Below, in pieces: positions 48,648 to 61,000 of a stretch of 64,000 nt of DNA. The DNA comes from Microstegium vimineum (Eukaryota; Streptophyta; Magnoliopsida; Poales; Poaceae). Under the pieces are notes generated by a model. It was not told where the DNA came from and did no database searches. It saw only the letters and a program-made list of their open reading frames with translations. Each line of letters starts with the position of its first letter. Positions within the stretch are counted from its first letter, which is position 1. The stretch spans positions 54,590,456-54,654,455 of the forward strand of contig CM039124.1 of NCBI GenBank assembly GCA_022036555.1, in the 5' to 3' direction. A program made the position numbers and the translations under genes.

Positions 48648-50041
48648 TGGGTCTCGCAGGGCTGTTTCGACAGCCCCGCATCATCAAAGACGACTTCCTC
48701 AGCTCCCACAACAAACCCATCAATCTTGGATCTCTTACTCCCCTCCTGCACGTCAAGTTCCATCTCTTCCATATCTCCCTTCCTCTTCTCCCGAACTGGT
48801 ACCACACTCCCCTTCCCGACTGGTGCCAATATATCCCTCAGGTGGCGCCTAAAGGTTCCACCTTTTTTCTGAGTCGTGCCCCCCTTCTTCTGAGACGTAC
48901 CCTTCTTCTGAGGCATGCCCTGCACCTCGGTCCCAGATGGCACCGGTGGGGACAATTGCATGGCACTGTTCACGTCCACCGTCTTCTTCTTTTCCTTCCC
49001 TCCATTCCCCTCCACACCATCACCATCCTTGGCAGCAGCAGCGAACAACAGAGTCCTAACGTCATTGCCACGATCAGTCACCTCCTTCTGGATTTTGAGA
49101 GGACTCGTGAGCTCCTGCCCGTCACTTCCAGTCCCCTTTAACAAGTTCAGATTGTCCGTCTCTACCCCTTTCCTCCACATGCCATCAGCCCTCGACTTAC
49201 CACCATTACTTCCCGAGTCAGAGCGCACGGATCTCCAAGATCCAGATCCACCATTGCGCCCAAAGATCTGGCCAGACAACTGGCTCCCAGACCCCGTACT
49301 CCTCTGGGTGAGAGGCTTGCGCGGAGGGTTGTACCGAAGTTCGCGACCAAAAGGAACGACCTCATTCTTCCCCAGCTTCCTGGAGCATGATCGATCCACA
49401 TGACCTAGCTACCCGCAAACGTAGCAAAGTCCGGCAAGTGCTCATAAGAAATTGGGCACCACTTCTCCTTCTTCTCCAAGCCCAGATCAACCATGATTCC
49501 ACATCGAAGAGGTTTGCGCACGTCCAACCGCACCTTGATCCTCAAAGCCCTTCCCACCGCCGAGTCATCACCATCCACATCCACCTCCATGAATGCCCCC
49601 ACCTCATCCCCAATCGCCTCCGCCGCCTCCCGGTTCATCATACCCAGGGGAAGGCGCTCCACTCGAAGCTAGATCGGGATGGACGTGAAATCAAACTCCT
49701 CCACGGATTTCATCTTGTCATACTCCGTGATCACAAGTAGTTCCTTCGCAATCGTCCATGGTCCCTCCTCCAACCTTCCAAAACCCCGCCGCCTGGTTGA
49801 AAGTGATCAGAAAGATGTTATCTTCCAGTTCCTTGCAGGCAACTCCCTTCGCTGGGCACTAGATCCATCCCACCGACTGGGCGATGGCATCGGGGTGGAC
49901 ATGTTTCTCCGTTAGCAACTTTGCCACCGCCTGGAGTCGACGCTCAGGCATATCACCGCCTGTCTTCAACCCGATCTTGATGGACTTCTTCTCCTCCTTA
50001 GAGAGTTTCAGACCCTTCAGCATCCCCTCGACATCATCCAT
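48644..50041 (-). pseudogene. LINE ORF1
   Basis: Probable start at 50041 (MDDVEGMLKGLKL), typical of the ORF1 N-terminus of plant L1 elements. The stretch 49860-49400 is interrupted by many stops. From 49399 a single open frame of 251 codons continues to the TGA at 48644-48646. A CYVCG segment followed by HVDRSC just upstream of it looks like a zinc knuckle (CCHC), and the tail is basic and low complexity. ORF1 proteins of L1 elements bind element RNA. The stop overlaps the ORF2 start as ATGA. Confidence 0.75.
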
Positions 50042-50382
50042 CTTCCCGCCCTCCCAACAGATCCGCACAAACCACAGGACAGCCAAACCGGCAAACCGGA
50101 GAGTAGGTGGACACAGGTTGAAAGGCCAGCAAAACTAGGGTTTAGGGGAACGGAGGCGGGCGCAGGCCGGGACACCGAACCATGGGGAGAAGGAAACGGT
50201 GCAGAAGGGGAAACCTAAACCGAGAACTCCTCGGCCGAAAGCACGAGAGGATGGGAATCAGGGGTGGAAGGGAGGAACTCCGGCCGCCACAAGGGCAAGG
50301 ACCTCGAGTCACCTAGGAAACCCTAGGCGCCGAGAAGAAGATGTGTCCTACCAAACGAACGTTTTTGGTGGTCTGGTGTGTT

Positions 50383-50398
50383 ACGCGGCACCCAAATC
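50383..50398. repeat. Target-site duplication of the LINE (right)
   Basis: An exact copy of 44584-44599, adjoining the element's 5' end. Confidence 0.92.
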
Positions 50399-51009
50399 AA
50401 ATCAACAGAACCCTCGCGCTCGTGAGACCAGCTCGGTCCCACAAGGCCCACGATGAGATGGGCCCACTTTCACTCACTGATTGGCTGCACTAGTCGCGGC
50501 AGAGTCATTACTTAGCACAGTTAATGCCCAATAATTAATTCTTTTTTTTGGAATAAAAAATAGTTTTACAGGTCAGGAGAGATGGCGCCGTCGCCAAGCA
50601 AATTCAGCAGCCAGCATCAGCATGTCGCCCAAGTAACAAGACCAGACCACGAAATTACGCTTCTGCCCCTGTACCCTTTTCACGGGATCCTCGCTTCGCG
50701 GGTCCTGTGATGAGGGTGGAAGGGGAATTTACGTGGCTGATTTGGAAGGAGGAGTTGGTTCGTTTTCGTTATTAATTTTCCTCGGCCACCGAGGCAGCGA
50801 ACAGCTCAAGAAAAGTAGCGGCAGCAACCCGCGGCGGCGACGAGTAACCAACCGGACCACGCCATTGCCAATCACCCGAGCAACAAGGAGTCCTGCCTTG
50901 CCTAGCCACAGCACCTTCCTCTTCCCTCTGCTCCCGGTCTTTCTCGCAGCCCGAAATCGGCGCTTGTTCATTTGACCGCTTCTTCTGAGTTCCTTCTCGG
51001 CGAGGTTCC
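50399..51009 (+). other. Promoter and 5' leader of the RRM gene
   Basis: AT-rich at first, then a GC-rich stretch from about 50780. It directly precedes the start codon at 51010, so it most likely holds the promoter and 5' untranslated region. No clear TATA box was picked out. Confidence 0.45.
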
Positions 51010-53587
51010 ATGGAGGTGAGCGTTTATTGGTTCTCTTGTTAGGCGTCGTCGTCGGCTTATGCAGGGGACTGGAGAGGGTCGTGTCGGTGATGGATTCTGA
51101 CGGTTTTCCGCGGTTGCTTTTGCCTGCAGGAGATGGGGAAGAGGGTGGTGAGGACGGTGCGGGTGCGGAACCTCTCAGATCTGGCGACGGAGCGGGAGGT
51201 GCGCGAGTTCTTCTCCTTTTCCGGCGAAATCGAGCACGTCGACATCAGATTGTAAGCGCCTCTAGAATTCTTTCTCTATTTTCTGCCTGTTGTTTTTTTT
51301 CTTGATGTTTTCGTCGCGTTCTCCCCCCCCCCCCCACCCCCCCCCCCCCCCCCCACCCCCCTTTTCGGCTTGTATTTTAAACTGCATTGTGATTTTGGCC
51401 TCTGATTGGTGGTTGCAGTGACACAGTGGCGTCAGGGAGGACGGCCTACGTCACATTCAAAGATCCCAAGGCACTCGAGATTGCGCTTCTCCTGTCGGTA
51501 TGGCTTTTTGTATCAATTGGTCTGACGTGTTGAGGGCATTTTTTTCTGGTTTATTTCGTTCTGGTGTTTGTAGAATTCACATTCTATTCTGAATGTATGT
51601 GTGGGCGACTGCCATTATGTAAAGTAGGTATATGCACCTGTTACGCTTGGGTTATGCCACAATAAGCCAAATTTTGTGTCGGTTGCGAAAACCCAAAGGT
51701 GTTTTGTTTATGTGGTGAATCACATATAACTATGCAGGGCCTGTTCTGGTTTATATATCAACTGGAAAAACGTAGGAAAAAAATCCATACATATCAATAG
51801 GCTATTCAATGTGGCCTTGATTTGAATAGAGTCCTGTCACAAAATCCAAGGATCCTTGCACATGCTGAATTCTTGAATGGTCTTTTTACTATAAAACAGA
51901 TAGAAAAAAATGATTGTTTAAATTTCTTTGACCATATGCCATGTGCTTCACGCACTGGCAATCAAATGATGGTTAGGGATCCTTAGGTCGTTGTAAATTC
52001 ATTAGAAGGCCATAAAACATTGCTTAATAAGCAAAGAGAACAAATATATTGATTATTTTAAAGCCTGGTTAGTTTGACACAGAATGTTGAAACAAAATAG
52101 GTTTTAGTTATAGGTTTACTTTGAGATCCTTTGACTTTGTGAATTTGTCATCCTTATAAGAAATAAAATAAGCATGCCAGATATTTCTATTTTTGCCAGC
52201 ATGCATACAAGTTTGCATCTGTGCATAACTACAATTGGCAATCAAAATTTGAAATAGCCTTTGCTGCAGTGGAGAAAATTTCTTCCTGTTTATATGTGTT
52301 CTGTTTTGCATTACAACATGATAGCTTGACGCATCTGCAGCACTGTCAAACAATAAACACTGATTACATTGTTTTCACTTCATGCTACATTTGTCTTTAC
52401 AGGGAGCAACAATTGTGGACCGAATTGTGAACATAATCCCTGCTGACGATTACATTTACATCCCTGTTACTGAACAGGTACACTATAAAGCTAGTTATGT
52501 TACATAAATGCAATTAATCCCTATTGGTCCTTATTTTTAATTGAGATTTACATATTGATAATCATGCAGCAACTCATGGTCCATGAGGTGACAAGTACAA
52601 GTTCAGCTCCTAATACGGAATTGGAGTACTCCACAGAGGTGCCTTTATTTCCTAATGCAGTTTTTTTTACTTCTTTTCTTCCTGGTATTTAGTGCATGAG
52701 CCTCCCAGCAATTAAGGGGCACTGACAGAGAAAAAACGTTAACAAAAGCGTCTCTTATAAAAGGTGGTTGTAGGGAGAGTGCAATGTCTTGTAATTTTTT
52801 GAACTGAATAATCAATGGTAAAAAAATTGTACCTAAAAAAGTAAACAAAGTGTATTACCATATTATCTCGTATTATTTTATACAAATTGTATTATGCTGG
52901 CAGTTGCCATTATTTAAAAGTTCTCTTGTCCTTCCGTATAGGCCAATGCCAGTCCCAATAGCCGTATTTATGTGAGCAAGGCCCATGATGTCATGACAAA
53001 TGTGATTGCAAAGGGTTCAGCAATGAGACAAGATGCTGTGAACAAGGCTAAAGCATTTGATGAGAAGCATCAATTGAGGGCTAATGCATCAGCGAGGATC
53101 AATTCCTTTGATAAGCGTGTTGGCATTTCGGAGAAGATAAACAATGGGATATCAGTTGTCAATGAAAAGGTGAAATCAGTAGACCAAAGATTGCAAGTTT
53201 CTGATAAAACAATGGCTGCTTTGCTGGCTGCAGAGCGCAAGCTAAATGATACAGGCTCTGCTGTGAAAACCAACAGGTCTCTTCCTATTCGTGCTTTTTG
53301 TTAATGCTTAAATAATTTACATTTAAGTATATGGCTTGGAATGTACTAACAAATCTCTTGTACCGTCATTAATACCTGCACACTTTGCCGTATTTTAGGA
53401 TCTATAACCTTTATGATCATGGGTTTCTTTATAGCATTGCTAATTTCTTCTAGTATTTTCTCCAACTTGCAGGTATGTGTCTGCTGGAACAAGCTGGCTG
53501 AATGGTGCTTTTGGCAAGGTCGCCAAGGCTGGCCATGTTGCTGGCTCAAGAACCAGAGAAAAGTTCCAATTAGCTGTGTCAAATTAA
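51010..53587 (+). CDS. RRM protein of the BPA1 (ACD11-binding partner) type
   Basis: Seven coding exons: 51010-51015, 51130-51251, 51419-51497, 52403-52477, 52570-52638, 52942-53276 and 53473-53587. The total is 801 bases, or 266 residues, with all phases agreeing. The first exon encodes only Met-Glu. An RNA-recognition motif spans about residues 9-82, with VRNL as RNP2 and GRTAYVTF as RNP1, and it contains the EFFSFSGEIEHVDI segment typical of this plant family. The C-terminal half is helical with KAHDVMTNVIAKG and ends near a conserved GSRTREKFQLAV. BPA1 proteins bind the sphingolipid-transfer protein ACD11 and affect cell death and defence. The stop at 53585-53587 may be premature, because the frame one base away runs on to a good donor and a short last exon at 54241-54261. 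Confidence 0.85.
51325..51361 (+). repeat. Poly-C tract in intron 2
   Basis: About 35 bases of C broken by two A residues, inside intron 51252-51418 of the RRM gene. The true length is likely variable or poorly sequenced. Confidence 0.9.
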
Positions 53588-54261
53588 CAGCGAAAGTAAG
53601 TGATAATTGATAATTGAGACTATTGGGTGCTACTCAGTAATAAATATAAGAAAATCATGCTCATATGCAATTGTTAGCTAAGCATCATCTTTTCTGTTTC
53701 TACACTCATGGCTGATATAGCACAATTTATTCCATTAGTGGATATTTACTACATGACCAACTGAACAGCATATTTGCATGTATATAGTTAAATTAAATTG
53801 TCATGAAAGCATGCATTGCCAGGTCATTGGCTCTTAATAAGTTAAATGAAATTGTGACATTGAGAACAAGCAATAAGGTCAAAGTGGAAATAACCAGATG
53901 TAGATTGCTACTAGAACACTTTGTCAGTTTGGCTGTGAAGGTTTGGATATCCATGCTGTGACATGGATAATATGTCATAAGAGACAGATTTGCAAATTAT
54001 GAAGTTGCATTTTCTCGCATTTGGCTAAATCATGGTGCATAACCACAGATAAAGGAAGAAGCCATATAACTCTAGGAACAAATTGCTTCTTGCATAGTAG
54101 CCCTTCCTAGGCCAATTAATATGCATCCCTCTGGAAATATTTTTAACTAGGGAGCTCCAATTATGAAGCTTACCGAGTCGCAGTTTTATATGCTTCGCAG
54201 ACTAATGAAACATACTTTGTTTTCCCCCCCTGAAAAATAGGGCCCTGCTGTTGTTGCTTGA

Positions 54262-55392
54262 GCGTGCTGGAAGCTTTTCTTCCTGAGGAAAATCTATTGG
54301 AAGCCCCTGTGCAAGCATTTCTCTTTGATTGTGAGGACAGTGTGGGAAGTAACTCTGCGTTTCACTGTTATCTTATCCGTTTTTCCTTGGGTGCACGCAG
54401 TTCGGTGATTCTTTGAGGTTTGGTATATAGATGAGTTCAGCTTTTTGGTATTTTAGAACCCCCATTCTTTTAGTGTTGGTGTCAAATTGATTATAGGTGA
54501 TAGTGGCATTCTATTGACTCAATCTGTGCGGATTCTTGATCGTTATTGATGCATATGCTTCTCCTGTTCTCCCAAAAATGTTGCTCCAACAGAGAAATTT
54601 GAAACTCAAGTAATGGAATTGGTGTTCTCTGTTCGTTTTTTAGGCATGGCATAGGTTTGAATTATGCATTGACATGAGATCCCTATCGTACTCCCCGGCT
54701 GTAAATAGAGAATGTGTCTAGGTTCGGCCGTGGTAACTTTTGCAATGGAAGTTTATATGTTGCCTACATATGGTGTTGACTCAATCCAAGGAGTATGTAT
54801 ACTCGACCAATTGGATGGCTTCAATGAAGCCAAACTGGTAATCTTTTGTGGAACAATTGGACGAATGAAAACAAATTCATATATGCTAAATCTTCATAAG
54901 AAAGTCCGCCATCTGCATGCAGCTATGCAGAGCAGCCTTGTCAGTTGTGAGTTGCGAGGACAAACTTAACTTTTTCAGAGTAAGACTGCTTCAAACATTC
55001 TGTTCTTTGGTCCTACACAGTTCATACGATTTCAATGTCACATCTTTATAAAAACACTCAGCCCGGATGCAAAATTCACGGCCGTAACAAGAGATCATGC
55101 GCTAATTGTGGTGAATTGAAGTGTCACTGCAGCAGTGAAAACCACCCAAAAACGCGGACAGATTCAGCATCCAGCGAACCACACAGCAGAATCTCATCGT
55201 TCAAAGAATCTGCACATCTTCCGCTCCTCCCTCGCATACCTTTCCGCCCCTCCATTCCTCCTATATACTACTCCGTATAGTAGCTCTCTACTCTTTCCAT
55301 TTGGCGTGTGTTTGATTTCTCCTTCCCCCGTGCACGAGCACTATACACTCGGTCGACTGCGCTGTCTCGATCGCCCGGCCTCCGACTCCGAG
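54262..55392 (+). other. RRM gene 3' region and ammonium transporter promoter
   Basis: 54262 to about 54600 probably holds the 3' untranslated region of the RRM gene. The rest has no recognised gene. TATATAC at 55262-55268, followed by a CT-rich leader, is a likely TATA box about 125 bp upstream of the ATG at 55393. Confidence 0.5.
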
Positions 55393-56193
55393 ATGGCGAC
55401 GGAGGCGGCGCCGGAGTGGCTTGCCAAGGGCGACAACGCATGGCAGCTGGCGGCGGCGACGCTGGTGGGTCTGCAGAGCGTGCCGGGGCTGGTAATCCTC
55501 TACGGCAGCATCGTGAAGAAGAAGTGGGCCGTCAACTCGGCCTTCATGGCGCTCTACGCCTTCGCCGCCACCTTCGTGTGGTGGTGCCTCTGGGCCTTCC
55601 GCATGTCATTCGGCGACCGCCTCCTCCCCTTCGTGGGCCGCCCCGACCTCGTCGCGCTCGACCAGGCCTTCCTCACCCAGCAGGGCGTCGTGTCCGGGAG
55701 CGTGCCGTGGTGCACCATGATGGTGCTGCACAAGCGGAGCCGGTTCCTGAACCGCGTCGACGAGACGCTCGCCGTGCTCCACACGCACGGCGTGGCGGGG
55801 AGCCTCGGCGCCGTCCTGACGGGGGTCCTCGCGGAGCCGCGGCTCAGCCGCCTCTTCTTCGGCGACGACCCCCGGTACGTGGGCCTCGTGTACGCACTCA
55901 AGGACGGCCGCGCCGCCGCGGGGCTCCGGCAGCTGGCCGTGCAGCTGGCTGGGATCGCCTTCGTCGTAGCGCTCAACGTCGTCGTGACGACCGCGGTGTG
56001 CCTGGTCGTCGGGCTGCTCGTACCGCTACGGCTCAGCGAGGAGCAGATGGCCGCCGGCGACGACGCCATCCACGGGGAGGACGCGTACGCGGTGTGGGGC
56101 GACGGCCAGACGTACGAGCAGTCGGTGCACGGAAACCATGCGTACCCCATGACGTCCAACCCCATGGCGTCCAAAGTCGACGAGATGATATGA
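55393..56193 (+). pseudogene. Ammonium transporter (AMT2/AMT3 type) lacking its middle
   Basis: A single open frame of 266 residues; full plant AMTs have about 480-500. Residues 1 to about 96 match the AMT N-terminus: GDNAWQLAAATLVGLQSVPGL, GSIVKKKWAVNSAFMALYAF, and the segment after the second membrane helix. From about residue 99 the sequence jumps to the late part: SGSVPWCTMMVLHKRSRFL, the HTHGVAG pore-histidine motif, the last helices, and the cytosolic tail with GDDAIHGEDAYAVWGDG. Roughly helices 3-7 are missing, including the first pore histidine and the phenylalanine gate, so it cannot form a normal ammonium channel. The frame is kept and codon use is still gene-like, so the deletion is recent, or the short protein is retained. 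Confidence 0.85.
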
Positions 56194-56343
56194 TCGGATC
56201 GTTCAATTCAAGCGTGTCCGCCGCGCTGCGCACGCACATCTCGGATGTAAGATCAACACGAATGCTTGTATAGTAGTATCTGGACTGGACTTCATCCTTC
56301 GACACAAAGATTATAAACATAAAACGTTACTTGGTAGAGCTGG

Positions 56344-56515
56344 AATGTTACATGCACGTCGATCTCTTTTCAGTTACTAGTATGATTTCCACCCTTCTCT
56401 GGCATTGACATATTTACATATAATACTAAAATGTTACATGCACGTCGATCTCTTTTCAGTTACTAGTATGATTTTCACCCTTCTCTGGCATTGGCATATT
56501 TACATATACTAAGTA
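56344..56515. repeat. 86-bp tandem duplication downstream of the AMT gene
   Basis: Units 56344-56429 and 56430-56515 both start AATGTTACATGCACGTCGAT and differ at only a few bases. They lie about 150 bases after the stop codon, probably in or near the 3' untranslated region. Confidence 0.9.
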
Positions 56516-57164
56516 CTTTTAATTTTTTTTAAAAAGGCATCTACCATTTACTCTTGAAAATGTACAATTGACACTCGCGCGCAAGCAAACTTGTTGCACA
56601 TACGTGATCACGATCACGATGAGCTAGCTACTAAGGCCAATTTTAATGGAAGATTAATTTTATGCCATTAAATAAATACAAATCAAGAAAAATATGATGA
56701 AAATTTAAGGGGATTGAATGAGTTTGAGATCAATAAGTTTTATGAGAATAAAACTTGTCTATATACTGTTTCGAACACGTAACAATATTAGATACTAGGA
56801 TGTAAAACCCTACTCAGACTAGCCTAAACAGGTTGGCAAATTTGCATAAGACCTTTAATCTAACAACGAGCAGAACAATAATTGCTACATTTACTAAAGC
56901 ATTCGGATAGTATTCAACTTATAGATCTTGAAGATACAAGATAAATGAGATTTAGGCCAACAAATAATTTTAAATTTATATTACTTTATACTAGCAGATA
57001 CTTTGCCCAATAGCACGAGACTTATTGTCTTCTTTAGTGCCTAAAAATGTAAGATCTTTGCTTGGTTAGAGCATCTCGATGGTTAGAGCATCTCGAGGAG
57101 TGTCGGGTGATTTAGCTCCGGCAATGCCTAGAAACTACTGCATAAGATGGACCCAGATGGTAGT
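56516..57164. other. Intergenic, no gene seen
   Basis: AT-rich. A GGTTAGAGCATCTCGA unit is repeated twice at about 57064-57096. No coding sequence recognised. Confidence 0.55.
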
Positions 57165-57978
57165 TGTTGACACCGTTTTTTGTACGTGTCAATATGAGCT
57201 AGATGCACTGATCGGTGGAAGGTTGGTTGCTGTTCCTTATCGGCATCATGATACCGCTATCAGGTTGTCGATAGAAGCAGAAGATTGAAGAAGCATCGAA
57301 GATGAAAAGAAGGATATTTGCCGATCGGAAAGTGTTGTCGATGGAAACATGAAAACATTGCCGATCAGAAATGTTGTCGATGGATGCAGAAAGATATGGC
57401 TGACGTCAGTAGAAAGCTGCCGATGACAATAAAAGAAGGTTGCGGATTGAGGGGATCTGCCGATGGAAGGTTTCATCGTAAGGAAGACGGATAAGGAAAC
57501 TAGTGGTTTTTATGCTAGAATTATTATTGTAGTTTGAGTCCGACTTTTGCACGAGTCGTTTATTTCCTTAAAAATAGGAGTTTTGTTTAGGTATGAGTCG
57601 TGTCTGTTTACAACTCCTTTTATCAGAGTATAAATATGTACCCAGGGACGGTGTAAATCAATATATCCAATACAATCAAACAAATCTATTATTTTTGTCT
57701 TACTTTTCAACATCTATTTTTTCGCATTAGTTATAGTTTATCTACGAGTTCTTACGATCTCGACGGGCTGCATCTACAAGATCTCTGTCTACCTCGCGAG
57801 TTCCGTTTTTTGAGCAATCTGAGCTTTGACATCCGGGCGTATCGTTGTCGTCTCGTTTATCGTTGTTCTAGTTATCGTCTTTGTTGATTAACTGGTCAAA
57901 TCAACTGGCACACCTTTGGATATCGAGTTCGGGTATAAGCCCGAGGTGTTCGCAGATCCGACGCTTTTTGTGTCAACA
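57165..57978 (+). repeat. 5' LTR of the second Tat-like element
   Basis: Starts TGTTGACACCG and ends TGTGTCAACA, forming the usual TG..CA ends with an extended inverted repeat (TGTTGACA and TGTCAACA). It contains several GCCGATNNNNA-like words. The pre-insertion flank is GTAGT; the matching copy would lie beyond the window. Confidence 0.85.
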
Positions 57979-57985
57979 CCTCTTT

Positions 57986-58003
57986 TGGCACACCCGGTGG
58001 GAC
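57986..58003 (+). other. Primer-binding site of the second Tat-like element
   Basis: TGGCACACCCGGTGGGAC a few bases inside the LTR. The position and TGG start fit a primer-binding site, and the same kind of sequence is common in grass gypsy elements. The tRNA is not assigned. Confidence 0.8.
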
Positions 58004-58029
58004 ACTAGATACATCTCTTGATCAAGATC

Positions 58030-61000
58030 ATGGGTGGTTCTACTGACGTTGATCCAAAGAACGTCATTGAAGTCTCCGAAGCAGATCTGAAAGATGATCA
58101 GAAGCAAGCTATGGAGCAGACTATGGAGGACTACAAGCATCTATATCTGAAGTTCTTCAGCCTAAGCAGGAGCGGCAAAGCCATCTAGAAGCACGACCCG
58201 TCGTTGCCGCAGCAGGTCACTTTCGACGCCAATCCTGGTAAATTACAAGAGATGGTTAATTCTGTATTAAATCAAGCATTGATTAACCACTCTGCGGTGT
58301 TGTCCAATACTGTATACAATGCCGTTATGCAATCTTTCAAAGAAGGACATACACCCCATTACGTTGGTCCGGCGTATCATCAACCTATATTGACATCTAC
58401 TGTGACTTCATCGGCGGTCCTAGCGGCATCTTCCCAACCTGCGAAGCCGTCTGCCGGTGAAATTACTCCACCCAGATCAAGCCCTACGAGCGTCGTTCGG
58501 CTGAATACGGATCCGATAGCATCGGAGATGTCAGGACCCGTAACCCAGAGTCAACCAATTCCTGCTAGCTGGTGGGGATACGTCATGTCTCCAGATTCGC
58601 CTGCCGACGCTAAGTTGATCCGAGGTGACAATGCGGCAGGGAAGGCCCTTGTGGAATCGGCAATATCAGCACAGTCGACGAATCCATTGGCACGTTATGC
58701 TACGTCTTCGCCAAATATGCAGTTGCCACCAGGGAATCTCCAGACGGTGGTGCCCAAAGTGCCTTACGGGCAACCATCGGCAAGTTCTTTGCCGATGCAA
58801 CAATATTTGGCAATGGTAAACCACCCTACGATGATGCCAAATCCTTACGCTGGGGCACCGGTGCACCAAGGAGGCCAATTTGATTGTTCCAGGGTGCAGG
58901 AGCAGCAAGCGCAGGGTAACCATCAATTATCGGCAAATTATATGCCGATAACTTATAATCTCGTATGGACCAGTCCAATTCAACAGCAGACGGTTCAACC
59001 TGGATACCAAATAGCGGGAGTACAACAATACCATTATCCGACGAGCACTCAGAATGAAACATCGATGCATCGACCGATGAATGTCATGCCGCAGTATGGT
59101 GTCGCATCTGCGCCGACCGGGCCAATTTACTCGCCACAAAGGAAAGAAGGAACGTATCCGCTGGCCCAACCAGTTAATATTCAGCCGATTCACCGACCGG
59201 ATCAGGATGCATACTGGGCCGATAAAATTGCCGAAGTGATGAAAGAGCAGTTAGGATCAAGCCTAAAGTCAATACGTACTCTTATCGGACGCCATACCCT
59301 CAGGCGTATGACCTGATTCCTCTTCCGAATCGGTACAAGGTGCCAGATTTCACGAAGTTTTCCGGCCAAAATGACACGTCAACAATGGAGCACATTAACC
59401 GCTTCATTATTCAATGTGGAGAGGCAGCTAACAGAGATGAGCTGAGGGTAAGATTGTTTTCATCGTCTTTATCTAGATCGGCGTTTACATGGTTCATCTC
59501 GCTTCCTCCAAATTCTGTGATTACTTGGGCTGATTTGGAGAAACAGTTTCATAAGTAATTCTTCTCTGGCGTTCTTGAGAAAAGGATTACCGATTTGGTC
59601 AAGCTATAACAGCGCAATGACGAATCGGTAGAAAGCTTCATCCAAAGGCTTCGGGACGTAAAGAATAAATGTTACAGCTTAGTACTGGATGATCGGCAAT
59701 TGACGGATTTGGCTTTCCAAGGATTACTGCCACACATCAAGGATAAATATGTATCTTAAGAATTCGAAAGCCTCAGCCATCTCGTGCAGAGAGTTGCCGA
59801 TCAAGAAGTTAAAACCTTCGAACCTAGAAAGACTTGGAACAAGAAGGTGTCTTTCACTGAACAAGAAGAAGATTCTGAATCAGACGAAGGGACGAATATC
59901 GGCGTTGCTGAGTGGGTAAAAGATAAGAGGTCAATATCCTGTCCGTTTGGTTAGAAGGAAACTAAAAGGTTCACCTTTGATACAACTAAGGCCGATAGGA
60001 TATTTGATCTGATGCTTCAAGAAGGACGGATTAAGCTGACGCCTAATCAAGTGATTCCATCGGCTGAAGAGCTTAGAAGGATGAGGTACTGTAAGTGGCA
60101 TGATGCAACCTCACACACTACCAATGATTGCAAAGTCTAAGGTAGCAATTGCAGTCAGAAATCGGGGCTGGGCGAATTAAATTTGAAAATTCTAAAGCCC
60201 AAAAACCGATGAAGATCGACCTGCACCCGTTTCCTAGCAATGTGGTGGAAGCTAGTAAGAAGGTTAAGGTACTGACATCGGAAGCCACCAAGAGGAATGC
60301 ATCAATAGATCCTAAACATTAAATAGTTGTGCATGATGTGAAGGGAAAAAGGTATGCCGATGATAAGAGAAGCAAGAGAGTTGCTGGCGAAGGTAACAGC
60401 GTCAGGAGATCTCGTGGACATGGCGTTGTAATCACGCATAGGCAACCGCGACAGGAGTATCGACGCTCTCAAGAGGAGCAATATCAGCAGCAGGAAGAAG
60501 AAAGGAACCGGGAGTGGCATAAGCATAAAAATCATTGGAATTGTCCTTTCTTCATTCATTGTTGGGAAGAAGGCATCAAGCTACCCACTGCCGATAATTG
60601 CCCCGAGTGCAACAGGTACTATCCCTCCGATCGGCCGGGAAAGAGAACCTGTTCGGATGATCGGGAAGCAAGCTATGATAGGCCGATCAAAAAGGAGTCG
60701 GTGCATGATCGGCTTGGGGGCAAACTCAACGTACATGACAGGATCAGCAACTCAGCAAGCGTGTTCGTCAAGAGAAGCTTGGAGAAATGGCTGATGCAAG
60801 GGTGCCCGATGAAGAGATATTCTCCAGAGATCCAAACATAAGGAGTAATGCAAGCCGACACGGTGAGAGACAGTATCAGTCTGTTTGGAAGACTAAGCTT
60901 CCTCAATGGTGTCCCAAAGGCCCGACGAAGACTCGGAGAAGGAGGATCCAGCGTGAACGCCAGAATGATCTATATTATGGTGAAAACCCTTCGAAGAGAG

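Larger units (their letters stand above)
44600..50382 (-). mobile_element. L1-type LINE, nearly full length, decayed
   Basis: A 5783-bp element on the minus strand between exact 16-bp duplications (44584-44599 and 50383-50398). It ends in a run of about nine A residues (T on the plus strand from 44600). It has ORF1 and an ORF2 with endonuclease, reverse transcriptase, a zf-RVT-like cysteine region and a terminal RNase H, the layout of plant L1 elements with RNase H. Several stops and frameshifts break both ORFs. Because the target duplication reaches the 5' end with ORF1 present, the copy appears not to be strongly 5'-truncated. Confidence 0.93.

Noticed and set aside
48647..49403. Long plus-strand frames opposite LINE ORF1
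   Set aside because: Shadows of the minus-strand ORF1, with no domain of their own.
55135..55392. In-frame upstream extension of the AMT frame
   Set aside because: It includes the likely TATA box and leader, and the ATG at 55393 matches the usual AMT N-terminus.
55308..56273. A 321-codon Arg/Gly/Pro-rich frame overlapping the AMT gene
   Set aside because: An out-of-frame shadow of the GC-rich AMT coding sequence.
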